A stretch of 64,000 nt of DNA. It comes from DATFNI01 sp963787205. GTDB lineage: Bacteria > Bacteroidota > Rhodothermia > Balneolales > DATFMH01. This document shows positions 38,841-47,860 of the stretch, piece by piece; within the stretch, counting starts at the first letter, position 1; each line of letters opens with the position of its first letter. The notes beneath the pieces were generated by a model. The model saw only the letters and a program-made list of their open reading frames with translations. It was not told where the DNA came from and made no database searches. The stretch lies in the NCBI GenBank assembly GCA_963787205.1, contig CAWBCD010000001.1:1-64000 (forward strand), written 5' to 3'. A program made the position numbers and the translations under genes.

Positions 38841-39914
38841 ATGAAATTTCGATTTTTTTTAGTGTTGTTATCAGGCTCACTCCTTTTGGCAACACCTCGT
38901 GCTCATGCACAAATCGATGACATCGGATCATTGATGGATGCCGGCATCAAAGACGCTAACACGATATCACAGGCTTACCTCTCTCCCATGATCAAAGGAC
39001 TGGGAACAGGTTTGAATACCGGCTGGATCCATTCCGCATCCCCCCAGGAATTTCCTCATTTTTATATAGGGGTGCAGTCCGGACTCGCATTCGTTCCGTC
39101 GTCTGACAGAACATTTGACATTACAACTAAGCAATTGGAAAATCTGACTTATCTCAGTGGACCCATAATGGCCCCAACAGCAAATGGTCCAGACAGTGAT
39201 GGACCTACGATGCAAATCAGAAAGGTTTCCAATGGAACGATATACGATTTAGGAGAAGTCACTCTTCCATCAGGAAGCGGTCTGAATTTTGCACCGGCTC
39301 CGGTAATTCAGGCAGGTATCGGACTAAAATACAACACTTCCTTGATGTTCCGGTTGGTTCCGAAGATTACTGTTGAAGATGGTTATGGTTATATGTATGG
39401 TTTCGGTTTGCAGCATGGCATAAATCAGTGGCTACCTGCAGCCGTAACACTACCGGTCGATTTGTCGGTGATGTTTGGTTACACCCTGATAAAAGGGAAC
39501 ATAACTCTTGATGTAACACCGGAAAATGATCCAAGGGTTACCAATCCCTTTTCTGCAGATACGTGGGCAAATCAGGCAATTCGTTCACGTACAACTGCAT
39601 TCACGATGAATCTCATTGCCGGAAAGAAATTTTCGGCATTTCATCTTTACGCCGGTCTCGGTTACGAAAACTCTAAAACGAGCATCAAAACGCCGGGTAA
39701 CTATCCTACCACAGTACCCGATCCAACAACAAACAATCCTGATCATGAACGGGTAGACATGCTGGTCGATCCAATCGATTTTTCAGTTCAAGGCTTCAAA
39801 AGTATGCACCTGTTTGGTGGAACAGGAATAGATCTCAGCGTTGTCAAACTATTTACCGAATTTACGATTTCAAAGTATACTATTGTCAGTTTTGGGCTTG
39901 GTTTTGGGTGGTAA
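38841..39914 (+). CDS. DUF6588-like outer-membrane beta-barrel protein
   Basis: The 357-residue protein has a clear signal peptide (FFLVLLSGSLLLATPRAHAQ). It then has alternating hydrophobic strands in the second half, with many aromatic residues, ending VSFGLGFGW with the terminal aromatic residue of outer-membrane barrels. HFYIGVQSGLAFVPSSDRTFDI and FRLVPKITVEDGYGYMYGFGLQHGI resemble the DUF6588 family of FCB bacteria; I place it there from memory of the pattern. Function is unknown. It is the only convincing plus-strand gene after 3247, with its own ribosome-binding sequence, so it is regulated separately. There is no obvious link to glycan use. Confidence 0.7.
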   Translation: MKFRFFLVLLSGSLLLATPRAHAQIDDIGSLMDAGIKDANTISQAYLSPMIKGLGTGLNTGWIHSASPQEFPHFYIGVQSGLAFVPSSDRTFDITTKQLENLTYLSGPIMAPTANGPDSDGPTMQIRKVSNGTIYDLGEVTLPSGSGLNFAPAPVIQAGIGLKYNTSLMFRLVPKITVEDGYGYMYGFGLQHGINQWLPAAVTLPVDLSVMFGYTLIKGNITLDVTPENDPRVTNPFSADTWANQAIRSRTTAFTMNLIAGKKFSAFHLYAGLGYENSKTSIKTPGNYPTTVPDPTTNNPDHERVDMLVDPIDFSVQGFKSMHLFGGTGIDLSVVKLFTEFTISKYTIVSFGLGFGW

Positions 39915-40324
39915 GTGAGACTATTAAAACTGATTAGGTAAGTTAATATGATAGAATCGCACTAAGTGTCCCTTTAATGCCACTATTACTCTGAATTCTT
40001 AATATCCATAACATGCCAAAAACGATCTTGTCAAACGCTGATTCGGAAGAAGCATGCATTCTGCGACGCCAAGGTGTCACCCCATACAAATTTATTCCCA
40101 ACGAGCCCATCCATGCCCTATATTCCCGCTCCCTTCGGTATGAAACGTTTCACAACCCATACTGGTATTTTTTGTAAACGGAGTATGGCTGGTATGACTG
40201 CTAATAAGACCAAAGGCTCTATGATTGAAAACGGAAAATAGTAGTACCCCATAGACAGTAAGCATGCCCGTTAACACGCCAATTGACGGCTTCTTTAATA
40301 ACAGAAGATGCATCTCATGGATTC
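39915..40324. other. 410-base region with possible small minus-strand frame
   Basis: A 78-codon minus-strand frame (40092-40328) begins with GTG overlapping the sulfatase stop (GTGA) and has a hydrophobic stretch (PSIGVLTGMLTVYGVLLFSVF). It could be a small membrane protein translated together with the sulfatase, or a relic. I cannot support it more than weakly. No other feature was seen. Confidence 0.35.
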
Positions 40325-40328
40325 TCAC
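40092..40328 (-). CDS. Possible small hydrophobic protein, doubtful
   Basis: A GTG start overlaps the stop of the upstream sulfatase gene (GTGA). The 78 residues have one hydrophobic segment and then a polar tail with no recognisable domain. No relatives come to mind. The overlap is the only positive sign. Confidence 0.22.
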   Translation of the reverse strand: MRIHEMHLLLLKKPSIGVLTGMLTVYGVLLFSVFNHRAFGLISSHTSHTPFTKNTSMGCETFHTEGSGNIGHGWARWE

Positions 40329-41836
40329 TGATATTCCCTTTTTTTTATAACTTCCATCAGGCTATCGAGACGTTCAACTTTCTTCGGATATTCTCTGTAA
40401 AGGTTGTCCTTTTCTGAAGGATCATTAGTCAAATTATATAACTCACCTTTAATCTTTTTGTATTTGGCATAATCCTCATCACCATAGTTGCCATGCAGAT
40501 TGCCCATGCCAGAACCAAATATAAGTTTCCAGTTATTCTGACGAATGGTATTTGCCTGTTCCACCATATCTTTGCGTCCAGAGGGGCCTTCCCCGAGAAG
40601 GACTGGCAATAAATTGTAACTATCGCGGCTCTGACCGTCTGTAAGTGTATCTCCTGCTATATGTGCAAAGGTAGCAAGCATATCGGTGAAACTAATCAGG
40701 GCATGTGATACTGAACCTTCCTTAATTTTTCCTGCCCAGGATGCTATAAAGGGGATACGATGACCACCTTCCCACGAATCGGCTTTCATCCCGCGATAGA
40801 TATAAGACGAACGATGATGATAACGCTCCACATCACGTTTAAACCAAACGGGCCCATTATCGCTTGTGAATATTAATAATGTATTGTTCTGAATGCCCAG
40901 TTCCTTCAGTTTTTCTATGATTCTACCGACTTCATAATCAACTTCCATCACAAAATCACCGTACGGTCCGGCGCCACTCTTGTCCTGGAATTGTTTAAGT
41001 GGAACCCACGGTGTATGTGGCGAGGTCATGGCATAGTATAAAAAAAACGGTTTGTCAGACCGGGCTTCTCTATCTATGAATGCCAATGCAGAATCAGTAA
41101 GCGTCGGGGTTACCTGCTCAAATTTAAAATGAGGAGCAATTTTCCCCGGTCTCCATAACGCCCCTTGCACTGAATTGATTCTTGCTTTTGTTCCAAAGAA
41201 TACCCGACCGCTCTTCTTTTTCTTGGGCCTGGTTACATAATCACTGTGATGTCCCGGTGTTGAATCGGTAGGAGTCTCTACGGCATGCCGGTTATATATG
41301 TAAAAGTAGGGTCCCATATCCAGTGAAGCATGGATCCCAAAGAAATAATCAAAACCGTGATCAACAGGCCCTCCGTTAATGGGTTTGTGGTAATCAAAAT
41401 TATCCCAGTCACCGGTATTATCAAATCCAAGATGCCACTTGCCTATGGCTCCTGTAACGTACCCTTTGTCCTTCATGACCGATCCAATTGTAATCAGTCC
41501 ATTGATTAAGCTTCCCTTTGTCCAATCCATATCCCGATCCAATGGGTATCTGCCAGTAACCAATCCAAAACGGGATGGCGTGCACCATGCACCAGCGGCA
41601 TGTGCATCGGTAAACAGCATTCCTTCCGAAGCCAGTTTATCGATATTGGGTGTCGGGATCTTTGATTCGGGATTGTAGACATCTGGATCGCCATATCCCA
41701 TATCGTCACTCAAGATAAAAATAACGTTAGGACGTTTATTGTTAGCTTCTTTTTTTTCATTCTGTTTGCTCGTATCTGACCTACCACAAGCATATACCAA
41801 AAGTAGTAATACGATTATCAATGATTTATTAGCCAT
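40325..41836 (-). CDS. S1-family arylsulfatase lipoprotein
   Basis: This is a formylglycine-dependent sulfatase with a lipobox (LVYAC, Cys17). It carries the metal-binding DD (44-45) in NVIFILSDDMGYGDPDVYNP. The catalytic motif CTPSR (Cys85) lies in AHAAGAWCTPSRFGLVTGRYP. Further motifs are GAIGKWHLGFDN, LYYAMTSPHTPWVP and IFTSDNGPVWF with RIPFIASW. Length (503 residues) is normal. In this family substrates range from aryl to polysaccharide sulfates; the subfamily cannot be read by eye. It is monocistronic or pairs with a doubtful downstream frame, and is probably served by FGE from 35788. Confidence 0.92.
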   Translation of the reverse strand: MANKSLIIVLLLLVYACGRSDTSKQNEKKEANNKRPNVIFILSDDMGYGDPDVYNPESKIPTPNIDKLASEGMLFTDAHAAGAWCTPSRFGLVTGRYPLDRDMDWTKGSLINGLITIGSVMKDKGYVTGAIGKWHLGFDNTGDWDNFDYHKPINGGPVDHGFDYFFGIHASLDMGPYFYIYNRHAVETPTDSTPGHHSDYVTRPKKKKSGRVFFGTKARINSVQGALWRPGKIAPHFKFEQVTPTLTDSALAFIDREARSDKPFFLYYAMTSPHTPWVPLKQFQDKSGAGPYGDFVMEVDYEVGRIIEKLKELGIQNNTLLIFTSDNGPVWFKRDVERYHHRSSYIYRGMKADSWEGGHRIPFIASWAGKIKEGSVSHALISFTDMLATFAHIAGDTLTDGQSRDSYNLLPVLLGEGPSGRKDMVEQANTIRQNNWKLIFGSGMGNLHGNYGDEDYAKYKKIKGELYNLTNDPSEKDNLYREYPKKVERLDSLMEVIKKREYQ

Positions 41837-42288
41837 TCGACCACCCGCAATGATGTTATTTATTGTTGATCCAACGGATCCTATGAGAGATTTAATTAAC
41901 CTGATTCTTCAAATTGTCTTACGTGATCACACACTCGATCACATTCGTTTTTTGATGGCCTCCTAAAAGAAGGCTTTGCAAAACCGTTCTTTTGTTCGAT
42001 ATAAGCATTGGAAAAAATCGTTAAAAACGATTCGTTTTAGATTCGTTGATTCATAGCACCCGGATTAATCCGGGTGTTAGGGATAATCCGTTAACAGGTA
42101 AACCGTTTTAACGGTTTATGCCGGTCCGTATATACGACTGTATGTCTGAAATCAGCATTTTTGCAGGTTTATCTTATCTCGAACTCGCATTAAATAAAAA
42201 GGCGGCGATAACAATTATTTCGCTAACTGCCGCCTTTTCATTAAATGATATAAATGAATATCACAATTACCATTTCATCAAAAGAGAT
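41837..42288. other. 452-base region with REP-like palindromes and terminator
   Basis: No gene. Palindromes: AATCGTT/AACGATT at 42016-42032, perfect CACCCGGATT/AATCCGGGTG at 42057-42076, and TAAACCGTT/AACGGTTTA at 42099-42118. One MITE-like terminus (AGAAGGCTTTGCAAAACC) lies at 41968-41985. A terminator at 42197-42238 closes the mannan operon. Confidence 0.6.
42197..42238 (-). terminator. Rho-independent terminator of the mannan operon
   Basis: Ten-base stem AAAAGGCGGC/GCCGCCTTTT with a 22-base loop, 51 bases past the GH2 stop; the A-run on the plus strand gives U-rich RNA on the minus strand. Confidence 0.8.
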
Positions 42289-45072
42289 TCAATTCGGTGT
42301 TGATACCGGGATACTTTGCGATGAGGTATTCCACCCATCTACACTGATATGCAATGACTTACCGGCGATATCAGCTTGATTTACACGAACGGTTAGTGTG
42401 ACACTTTGATGGGGAGCCAATGTTACATAATTGTCGCTCCAGAAAGCTGGAAGAATTTCTTCGCCCCTGCTGTCCTGCAGGCTCGGATGCACAAAAAAAG
42501 CCAACTGATCCGAGGGATTATCTAAGGTCACTTTCCACGTGTTGGCATGTGATCCACCAACCGGACTTACCGTAGCTTTAACCGATGCCGGTGTCATTTT
42601 TGACAGAGACTCGAATCTATTCCCCGGAGCCAGCCAATACACATTGTGAGACACCGGCTGACCTGATCCGTTGCTCAAATCAAGATCAACAAACGTTAGC
42701 TGGTTAGCTCTTTGCAGAGCATCTTTCAATGAGCCAACAGATGTCACATTTTGGTGATTTGCATCAACCGTCTTTTCCTGATCGTAGAGTTTCTTGCCTT
42801 GCAGATCATACAGGCGCATATGCACATTCAAATTTACCTGATCTTTAACCTGCTTGTTTATTACTACAACCGTTGAATCATCCAGGTTAAACTGGACGTG
42901 CAGAGGTTCACAGGCACGCTGGGTGAAATAATAACCGGCATTGGGTTCGAGATACCAGTCGTACAGCTGCCAGATGACACTTGGAAAGGCTGCGTTGATT
43001 TTCCAGAGCATCACCCCGCCGGTCGCGTCGAGTTTTGAGTTCACCGACTCGAAAATGGCCCGGTAGCTGTTGGCGTTAACAAGCTGGGATTTCTCACTGT
43101 AGTCCTTGTAACTCGTTGGTTCGCCATAACGGTCAACAATCGCTTTATAATAGGTCTGATACTTGCCATTACCGGCACAGGCATCATGATATCCCCAGGT
43201 ATTGTTGAGCGGATATGGTAATGAATCATCGGGCACCAGGTTGGGAACAACCTTCGGGAGATCGCTGTATGGTACCTGTGAAGGAACACCTACTTCATCC
43301 TTGAATACCCAGTCCTTACCGGCATTTACAAGGTCGTAATAGTGCACCGGATCCTGCCAGGAATACGGACCCCCACTGTATACGCCCGAATTTTTATTGT
43401 CCGGCCACGAAAGTTTCCAGCTCTTGGGCAGCTTTGCAAAGCCTGATGAACAGGGAATAAACGGACGGGTGCCGTCCAACTTTGCAACGCCTTCACGCAT
43501 TGCATTATACAGTTGTTCACGGGCATGCCCCTCGTTGCCGCCTGTCCAAACCAGCAGACTCGGGTGATTACGCAGACGAATAATGGTGCTCTTCATGTTG
43601 CGAATGAACACATTGCCCTGCAGCGGCCAGTTTGGGGAACCTTTAAACTCACCCTGTGTGTCGCCGGTTATCCAGAAATCCTGCCAAACGAGCAATCCAA
43701 GTCGGTCGGCTGCTTCAAAGAAATCATCCGGAGGAGCAATACCTCCGCCCCAGATGCGAACGAGATTTAGATGATCATTGCGGATCAGTTCCAGCTCATT
43801 CGCATAGCGGGTCGAATCACGCTGCAACAAAAGATCGGGAACCCAGGCACCGCCGACCAGATGAACGCGGCGACCATTGACATAGAAGTCGCGGCGCGGC
43901 CAGCCGTTCACATCTGTCACTTTTGAGCTGACCGTACGAACGCCAAAGACAATATCTTTGCTTTGCGAGACCTGCCCGTCAACTACATAGCGTAGCTGTA
44001 AGTCGTACAGGTTGGCCCTGCCCTGTCCATTGGGCCACCAGAGATGTGGATTGGTAAGCCTCAGTTGTTTCACTCTTCTTGGCTCCAGGGATATATCTTT
44101 CGATTCACCGCCTTTCAGCTCTTCTTTACTTGTAAACGTGATCGATGAACCGCTGAAATTATGGGGTTTGATCGTCACCTCAAGCTGACCACGCTGTCTT
44201 TCCTGGCTGTGGTTTGAGAGCGTCATCTGCAACTTGATATCTGCCTTGTTCGTATCCGGGAGATCGGGCAATTCGGTTATAACATGCGGCTGATCTATCG
44301 TTACTGAGCCACTGGCAGAAAGATACACAGGTTGCCAGATACCCATCTCGCGATCACGAACAGCCGGCATCCAGTCCCATCCAACGGAACAAAGCATGGT
44401 TACATTTTTACCGATATCACCCGTTGGACCTCCATTGGCGAAAAACGGCCCTAATGCCTTCAGCTGTGGCGGAGCGGGCAAACCGGGATCATCTAACTGA
44501 TAAATCTTTACGGCCAGGTAATTTGGTCCATTCTGCCTCACAAGGTTAGTTACCTCGAACCGGAACTGTTCGAACATGCCAACCATCTGGGTTGAATCAG
44601 CTATTTGTTTGCCGTTCAGCCATACCTCGGCCCGGTAATTGATCCCCTTGAAGGTCAGCCATACATGCTTTCCGGCATAACTTTGAGGAAGATTAAATTC
44701 GGTACGATACCAATACGGATCTTTCCATGGATTTTTATGGTGGGGCAGGAAGCTATACTTACCCAGGTGATAGGCCGTATTAAAAGAGTCTGAGGCATCC
44801 GGGATATACATGTTGTTCATTCCAATGTAAGGACTCGGATACACCTTGTTGGCCACCAATCCGGCCAGCACTGTTGTAGGTACCTGAACCGGGAACCAAT
44901 ATGCCTTCCCCTGATACGGACCCATGGAGAGCTGCACACCATTTTCATGGACTATAACGGAGCTCTGTAACTTGAAGTTCTTCAGTTCAACTTTGGTATA
45001 ACGCTGCTGACACCAGCCCGATACTGTAAGAAGAAATAAAGAAACAAATAGTAATAAGCTTTTTTGTCTCAT
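42289..45072 (-). CDS. GH2 endo/exo-beta-mannosidase-like glycosidase
   Basis: This 927-residue exported enzyme (signal LLLFVSLFLLTVSGWCQ) has GH2 domains in the normal order. The barrel has LVRIWGGGIAPPDDFFEAADRLGL, the acid/base Glu514 in LLVWTGGNEGHAR, and the likely nucleophile Glu593 in WVFKDEVGVPSQVPY. The sequence GVMLWKINAAFPSVIWQLYDWYLEPNAGYYFTQRA is characteristic of mannosylglycoprotein endo-beta-mannosidases and exo-beta-glucosaminidases, so the substrate could be Man-beta-GlcNAc or mannan oligosaccharides. It is the last gene of the operon whose first gene is the symporter, with a terminator just after, and likely acts in the periplasm on products of the GH5 enzymes. Confidence 0.87.
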   Translation of the reverse strand: MRQKSLLLFVSLFLLTVSGWCQQRYTKVELKNFKLQSSVIVHENGVQLSMGPYQGKAYWFPVQVPTTVLAGLVANKVYPSPYIGMNNMYIPDASDSFNTAYHLGKYSFLPHHKNPWKDPYWYRTEFNLPQSYAGKHVWLTFKGINYRAEVWLNGKQIADSTQMVGMFEQFRFEVTNLVRQNGPNYLAVKIYQLDDPGLPAPPQLKALGPFFANGGPTGDIGKNVTMLCSVGWDWMPAVRDREMGIWQPVYLSASGSVTIDQPHVITELPDLPDTNKADIKLQMTLSNHSQERQRGQLEVTIKPHNFSGSSITFTSKEELKGGESKDISLEPRRVKQLRLTNPHLWWPNGQGRANLYDLQLRYVVDGQVSQSKDIVFGVRTVSSKVTDVNGWPRRDFYVNGRRVHLVGGAWVPDLLLQRDSTRYANELELIRNDHLNLVRIWGGGIAPPDDFFEAADRLGLLVWQDFWITGDTQGEFKGSPNWPLQGNVFIRNMKSTIIRLRNHPSLLVWTGGNEGHAREQLYNAMREGVAKLDGTRPFIPCSSGFAKLPKSWKLSWPDNKNSGVYSGGPYSWQDPVHYYDLVNAGKDWVFKDEVGVPSQVPYSDLPKVVPNLVPDDSLPYPLNNTWGYHDACAGNGKYQTYYKAIVDRYGEPTSYKDYSEKSQLVNANSYRAIFESVNSKLDATGGVMLWKINAAFPSVIWQLYDWYLEPNAGYYFTQRACEPLHVQFNLDDSTVVVINKQVKDQVNLNVHMRLYDLQGKKLYDQEKTVDANHQNVTSVGSLKDALQRANQLTFVDLDLSNGSGQPVSHNVYWLAPGNRFESLSKMTPASVKATVSPVGGSHANTWKVTLDNPSDQLAFFVHPSLQDSRGEEILPAFWSDNYVTLAPHQSVTLTVRVNQADIAGKSLHISVDGWNTSSQSIPVSTPN

Positions 45073-45151
45073 ATGATTCTAACTTTATACGTTTTGGGAT
45101 TATCGTTTACTCATAATTTCTTTTTTAGATCCCATGTATTCGAACGTTTCG

Positions 45152-46549
45152 TCACTTCTGTGATGCCATGTCATTGAGTCTTTCAATACAGTTCAACAGT
45201 GCGCGGGTATCATGATACGTTGCTTTCCATATGGTCCCCTTCGGCCGTGTCTTCTGTTGGGGTTCCTCATCAATTCCTCCCCAGTACCAGCCTCCGTGCT
45301 TGTGATCAATCAGATAAGTATCAATATAATGCCATTGTTTCAAGAAATGGCTATAATAATTATGAGGATCATCGGGAAAGTGCTGCGCCATCAGCAGGAA
45401 AGAATTCAAGGCTTCCGCCTGGGTCCACCAAATCTTGGTATGTTGGACGATGGTTATAGGTCCGTTTTTCTTTACATAGTAACCGGCATCGTAAATGCCC
45501 CCGCGCTTTTCATCCCAGCCATTTTCAATAGCCTGATCATCCAGGGCCTTACCGGTTTTCAGGATTGTTGCCGTATCCATTCCGATCGCCCTGGCGGCCT
45601 CCAGCATGAGATATGCGATTTCCACATCATGACCAAATGAAACATGATCATTCTCAAAGAAACGCGCCTTACCATTTTTAAGAGAGTCCCGGTAAGAAAT
45701 GGGTGTCCAGTTGTCGGTGAAGAAAAGCCGCATATAATGACGTTTGCTGATGATCTTATTCCTGATGATATCGAGCAACTCGTGGATACGATTTTTCAGC
45801 GTTGGATCAGGCCATACATTATACAATTCGGTAAATGCCTCAAGAATGTGAATAGTGCTGTTTTGATCCTTAGGCGGCTGTCCGTGGAAACCTTCCTTAA
45901 ATGGTGATCCGTCACGATGGATATTTTGAAAATACCCGCCGTATTGAGGGTCATGAGCATTGTTATCCAGCCAGTGAAAAGTACGGATCGACAAGTTCAA
46001 GGCAGAGGTATCCTTGAATACTCTGGAATATTCGGCCAATGCATAAATGGCAAAAGCGTTACCATAGGCCGTCTTCGATCCGGTGAAGGGATCATTGGCA
46101 GGTCTTATCGGCTGTCCTTCCCTGGTGACCAGAGAATAAAATCCCCCGTATTTCTCGTCCCACATCTTATCGCGCAGAAATGCAACGCCTTGCCTGGCCC
46201 AGGGACCGTAAGTGGACCGATATTTCGGATACTTGCTTGCCACCTCGGACAGGGTCCATACATTACGGGTTTGAGTTACGATATACTTGTTCTGGGTGCC
46301 AAAGAGTTTAAAGTCATACGACAGGTTGCTGAAGTACCCCCCATAAACCGTATCAACAGCCTTCGGATACCATGGATCCAGTAGTTCTGTAAACAGAGAA
46401 TGCTGTAATTGTGATGCCAGTTTGTGATATGAAGCGGCATTCTTTTCACTCGAAGGCGAATTCTGTGCAAACAAAGATTGGGCAGCCAATCCGCTGCACA
46501 AAAATGCTATCAGAGGAATAAAAATGGCATGTTTGATCTGTTTTATCAT
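45152..46549 (-). CDS. Exported AGE-family epimerase/isomerase
   Basis: This belongs to the N-acylglucosamine 2-epimerase family, which includes cellobiose 2-epimerase and mannose isomerase. It has an (alpha/alpha)6 barrel with the key histidines: His234 (STIHILEAF), His307 (HVSFGHDVEIA) and His446 (WKATYHDTRALL), the last two acting as acid/base in known 2-epimerases. Unlike usual members it begins with a signal peptide (IFIPLIAFLCSGLAAQSLFAQ), so it would act in the periplasm. The 465 residues are close to family length once the signal is removed. Its substrate might be mannobiose or mannose released by GH5 and GH2. It lies between GH2 (80 bases) and GH5 (93 bases). Confidence 0.87.
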   Translation of the reverse strand: MIKQIKHAIFIPLIAFLCSGLAAQSLFAQNSPSSEKNAASYHKLASQLQHSLFTELLDPWYPKAVDTVYGGYFSNLSYDFKLFGTQNKYIVTQTRNVWTLSEVASKYPKYRSTYGPWARQGVAFLRDKMWDEKYGGFYSLVTREGQPIRPANDPFTGSKTAYGNAFAIYALAEYSRVFKDTSALNLSIRTFHWLDNNAHDPQYGGYFQNIHRDGSPFKEGFHGQPPKDQNSTIHILEAFTELYNVWPDPTLKNRIHELLDIIRNKIISKRHYMRLFFTDNWTPISYRDSLKNGKARFFENDHVSFGHDVEIAYLMLEAARAIGMDTATILKTGKALDDQAIENGWDEKRGGIYDAGYYVKKNGPITIVQHTKIWWTQAEALNSFLLMAQHFPDDPHNYYSHFLKQWHYIDTYLIDHKHGGWYWGGIDEEPQQKTRPKGTIWKATYHDTRALLNCIERLNDMASQK

Positions 46550-46641
46550 GTCTCCAAATTTTCAATATTCCAGTTTTCAGAAATCATCATGTACATCATA
46601 TTGCGTTGTCTGCAACATGAAATGACAGGCTAACCAATAGC

Positions 46642-47772
46642 TTACCTCCGATTTGTTGTCTTAATGGTTACCTCTTCCGGATAATCTGTTTTCATACTAT
46701 CCATATTCTGCAGACCCCGGGGCCAGTTATCTGTTATCCGGGGCCGTTTGCGCCACCAGTCGAACCATTGCCAGACCAATGCCCCGGCATAGCCTTTCTT
46801 GTAGTAGGTTTTATACACATCCTGATATGGAACGCCGGCGACTTTATTCGGCAGGAAAAACTCAGCAACGACAAGAGGCTTTTTTAGTTTCCAGGTTGAA
46901 GCATCGTATAAAATGGGGGTGATACTCCGGGATTGCCATTTGTAATAGTGAACGGTATAGAAGTCAAGGGTTCCTTTTGGATCACCCCCGGCCGCAATAA
47001 GTCTGTCATCCCTGTAATAATTATAGTTCTGAGTCCCGTTTTTGCTGAGATTTACATCCGTCTGTGAGATCAGGCTCCAGGAACCATTGGTTACCTTTGC
47101 GTTGGGATCAGTCCGGTGTATCGCCCCAGCCACCATATTGACGAACCGCTGGACATCATGCATCGAAATGCGCGCTGATATCGGAACCCCGGTGAAACCG
47201 AACTGTCTGGTCATTCCTTCCGGTTCGTTGAACACTTCCCAACCTATTATTGCCGGGTTCCCTTTTAAAGCCTCAACAATGGGTATCAAGGCATTGTTTA
47301 TATATTTACGAGTGTAGGTCGAATCGGTAAGCAGTTTCTCATTCCGGACAAGCTGATGTTTATCCTTCACCCGGAGCATATCAAACGACCATAATGACAA
47401 CAGCAACGTAACATGATGCGACCATGCATCTTTAAGAATGGCCTGCAAGTCGTTAATGGTACCCTTTCCAGGCCCTGAGACGGTATCACCACTCCAGGCC
47501 GGTGAGTTGGTTCCGTCGATATGAACCCAAAAGCGCATCGTGTTGCCGCCATGTTCATGCACTGATTTAAAGATATTGTCAAACCTGGCCAAATCGGTCT
47601 GCCCGGGACCAACATCACGGGCAAAGTTAATCCAAGCGATATTCCCACCGCTCAGGAATAGTTCTTGTCCGTCATGTTCGATGCGATTTAGCGTTTGAGC
47701 TCTCAAGGCCGTGCCAGCCGCAAACACCAGCACCGCGGATAACAGTGAGATCCTCAATATGGATTGTTTCAT
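46642..47772 (-). CDS. GH5 glycosidase, probable beta-mannanase
   Basis: GH5 enzymes are retaining TIM-barrel glycosidases. The 376-residue protein has a signal peptide (ISLLSAVLVFAAGTALRAQ). The acid/base is Glu183 in IIGWEVFNEPEGM and the likely nucleophile Glu304 in KKPLVVAEFFLPN. The subfamily could not be assigned by eye; mannanase is inferred from the operon. It is a single-domain protein closely related to the catalytic part of the next gene upstream (47861-50584), with long identical stretches such as TMRFWVHIDGTNSPAW and SHHVTLLLSLWSFDML, so the pair arose by tandem duplication. It lacks any CBM or sorting tail, and so probably stays in the periplasm. Confidence 0.87.
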   Translation of the reverse strand: MKQSILRISLLSAVLVFAAGTALRAQTLNRIEHDGQELFLSGGNIAWINFARDVGPGQTDLARFDNIFKSVHEHGGNTMRFWVHIDGTNSPAWSGDTVSGPGKGTINDLQAILKDAWSHHVTLLLSLWSFDMLRVKDKHQLVRNEKLLTDSTYTRKYINNALIPIVEALKGNPAIIGWEVFNEPEGMTRQFGFTGVPISARISMHDVQRFVNMVAGAIHRTDPNAKVTNGSWSLISQTDVNLSKNGTQNYNYYRDDRLIAAGGDPKGTLDFYTVHYYKWQSRSITPILYDASTWKLKKPLVVAEFFLPNKVAGVPYQDVYKTYYKKGYAGALVWQWFDWWRKRPRITDNWPRGLQNMDSMKTDYPEEVTIKTTNRR

Positions 47773-47860
47773 AATTGTTCCTCTGAACTTAAAAACTCAG
47801 CCCGTTCAATATGTCTTTTGAGTTGATTCATTTTGATTTAACATGATGATCACATGTTTG

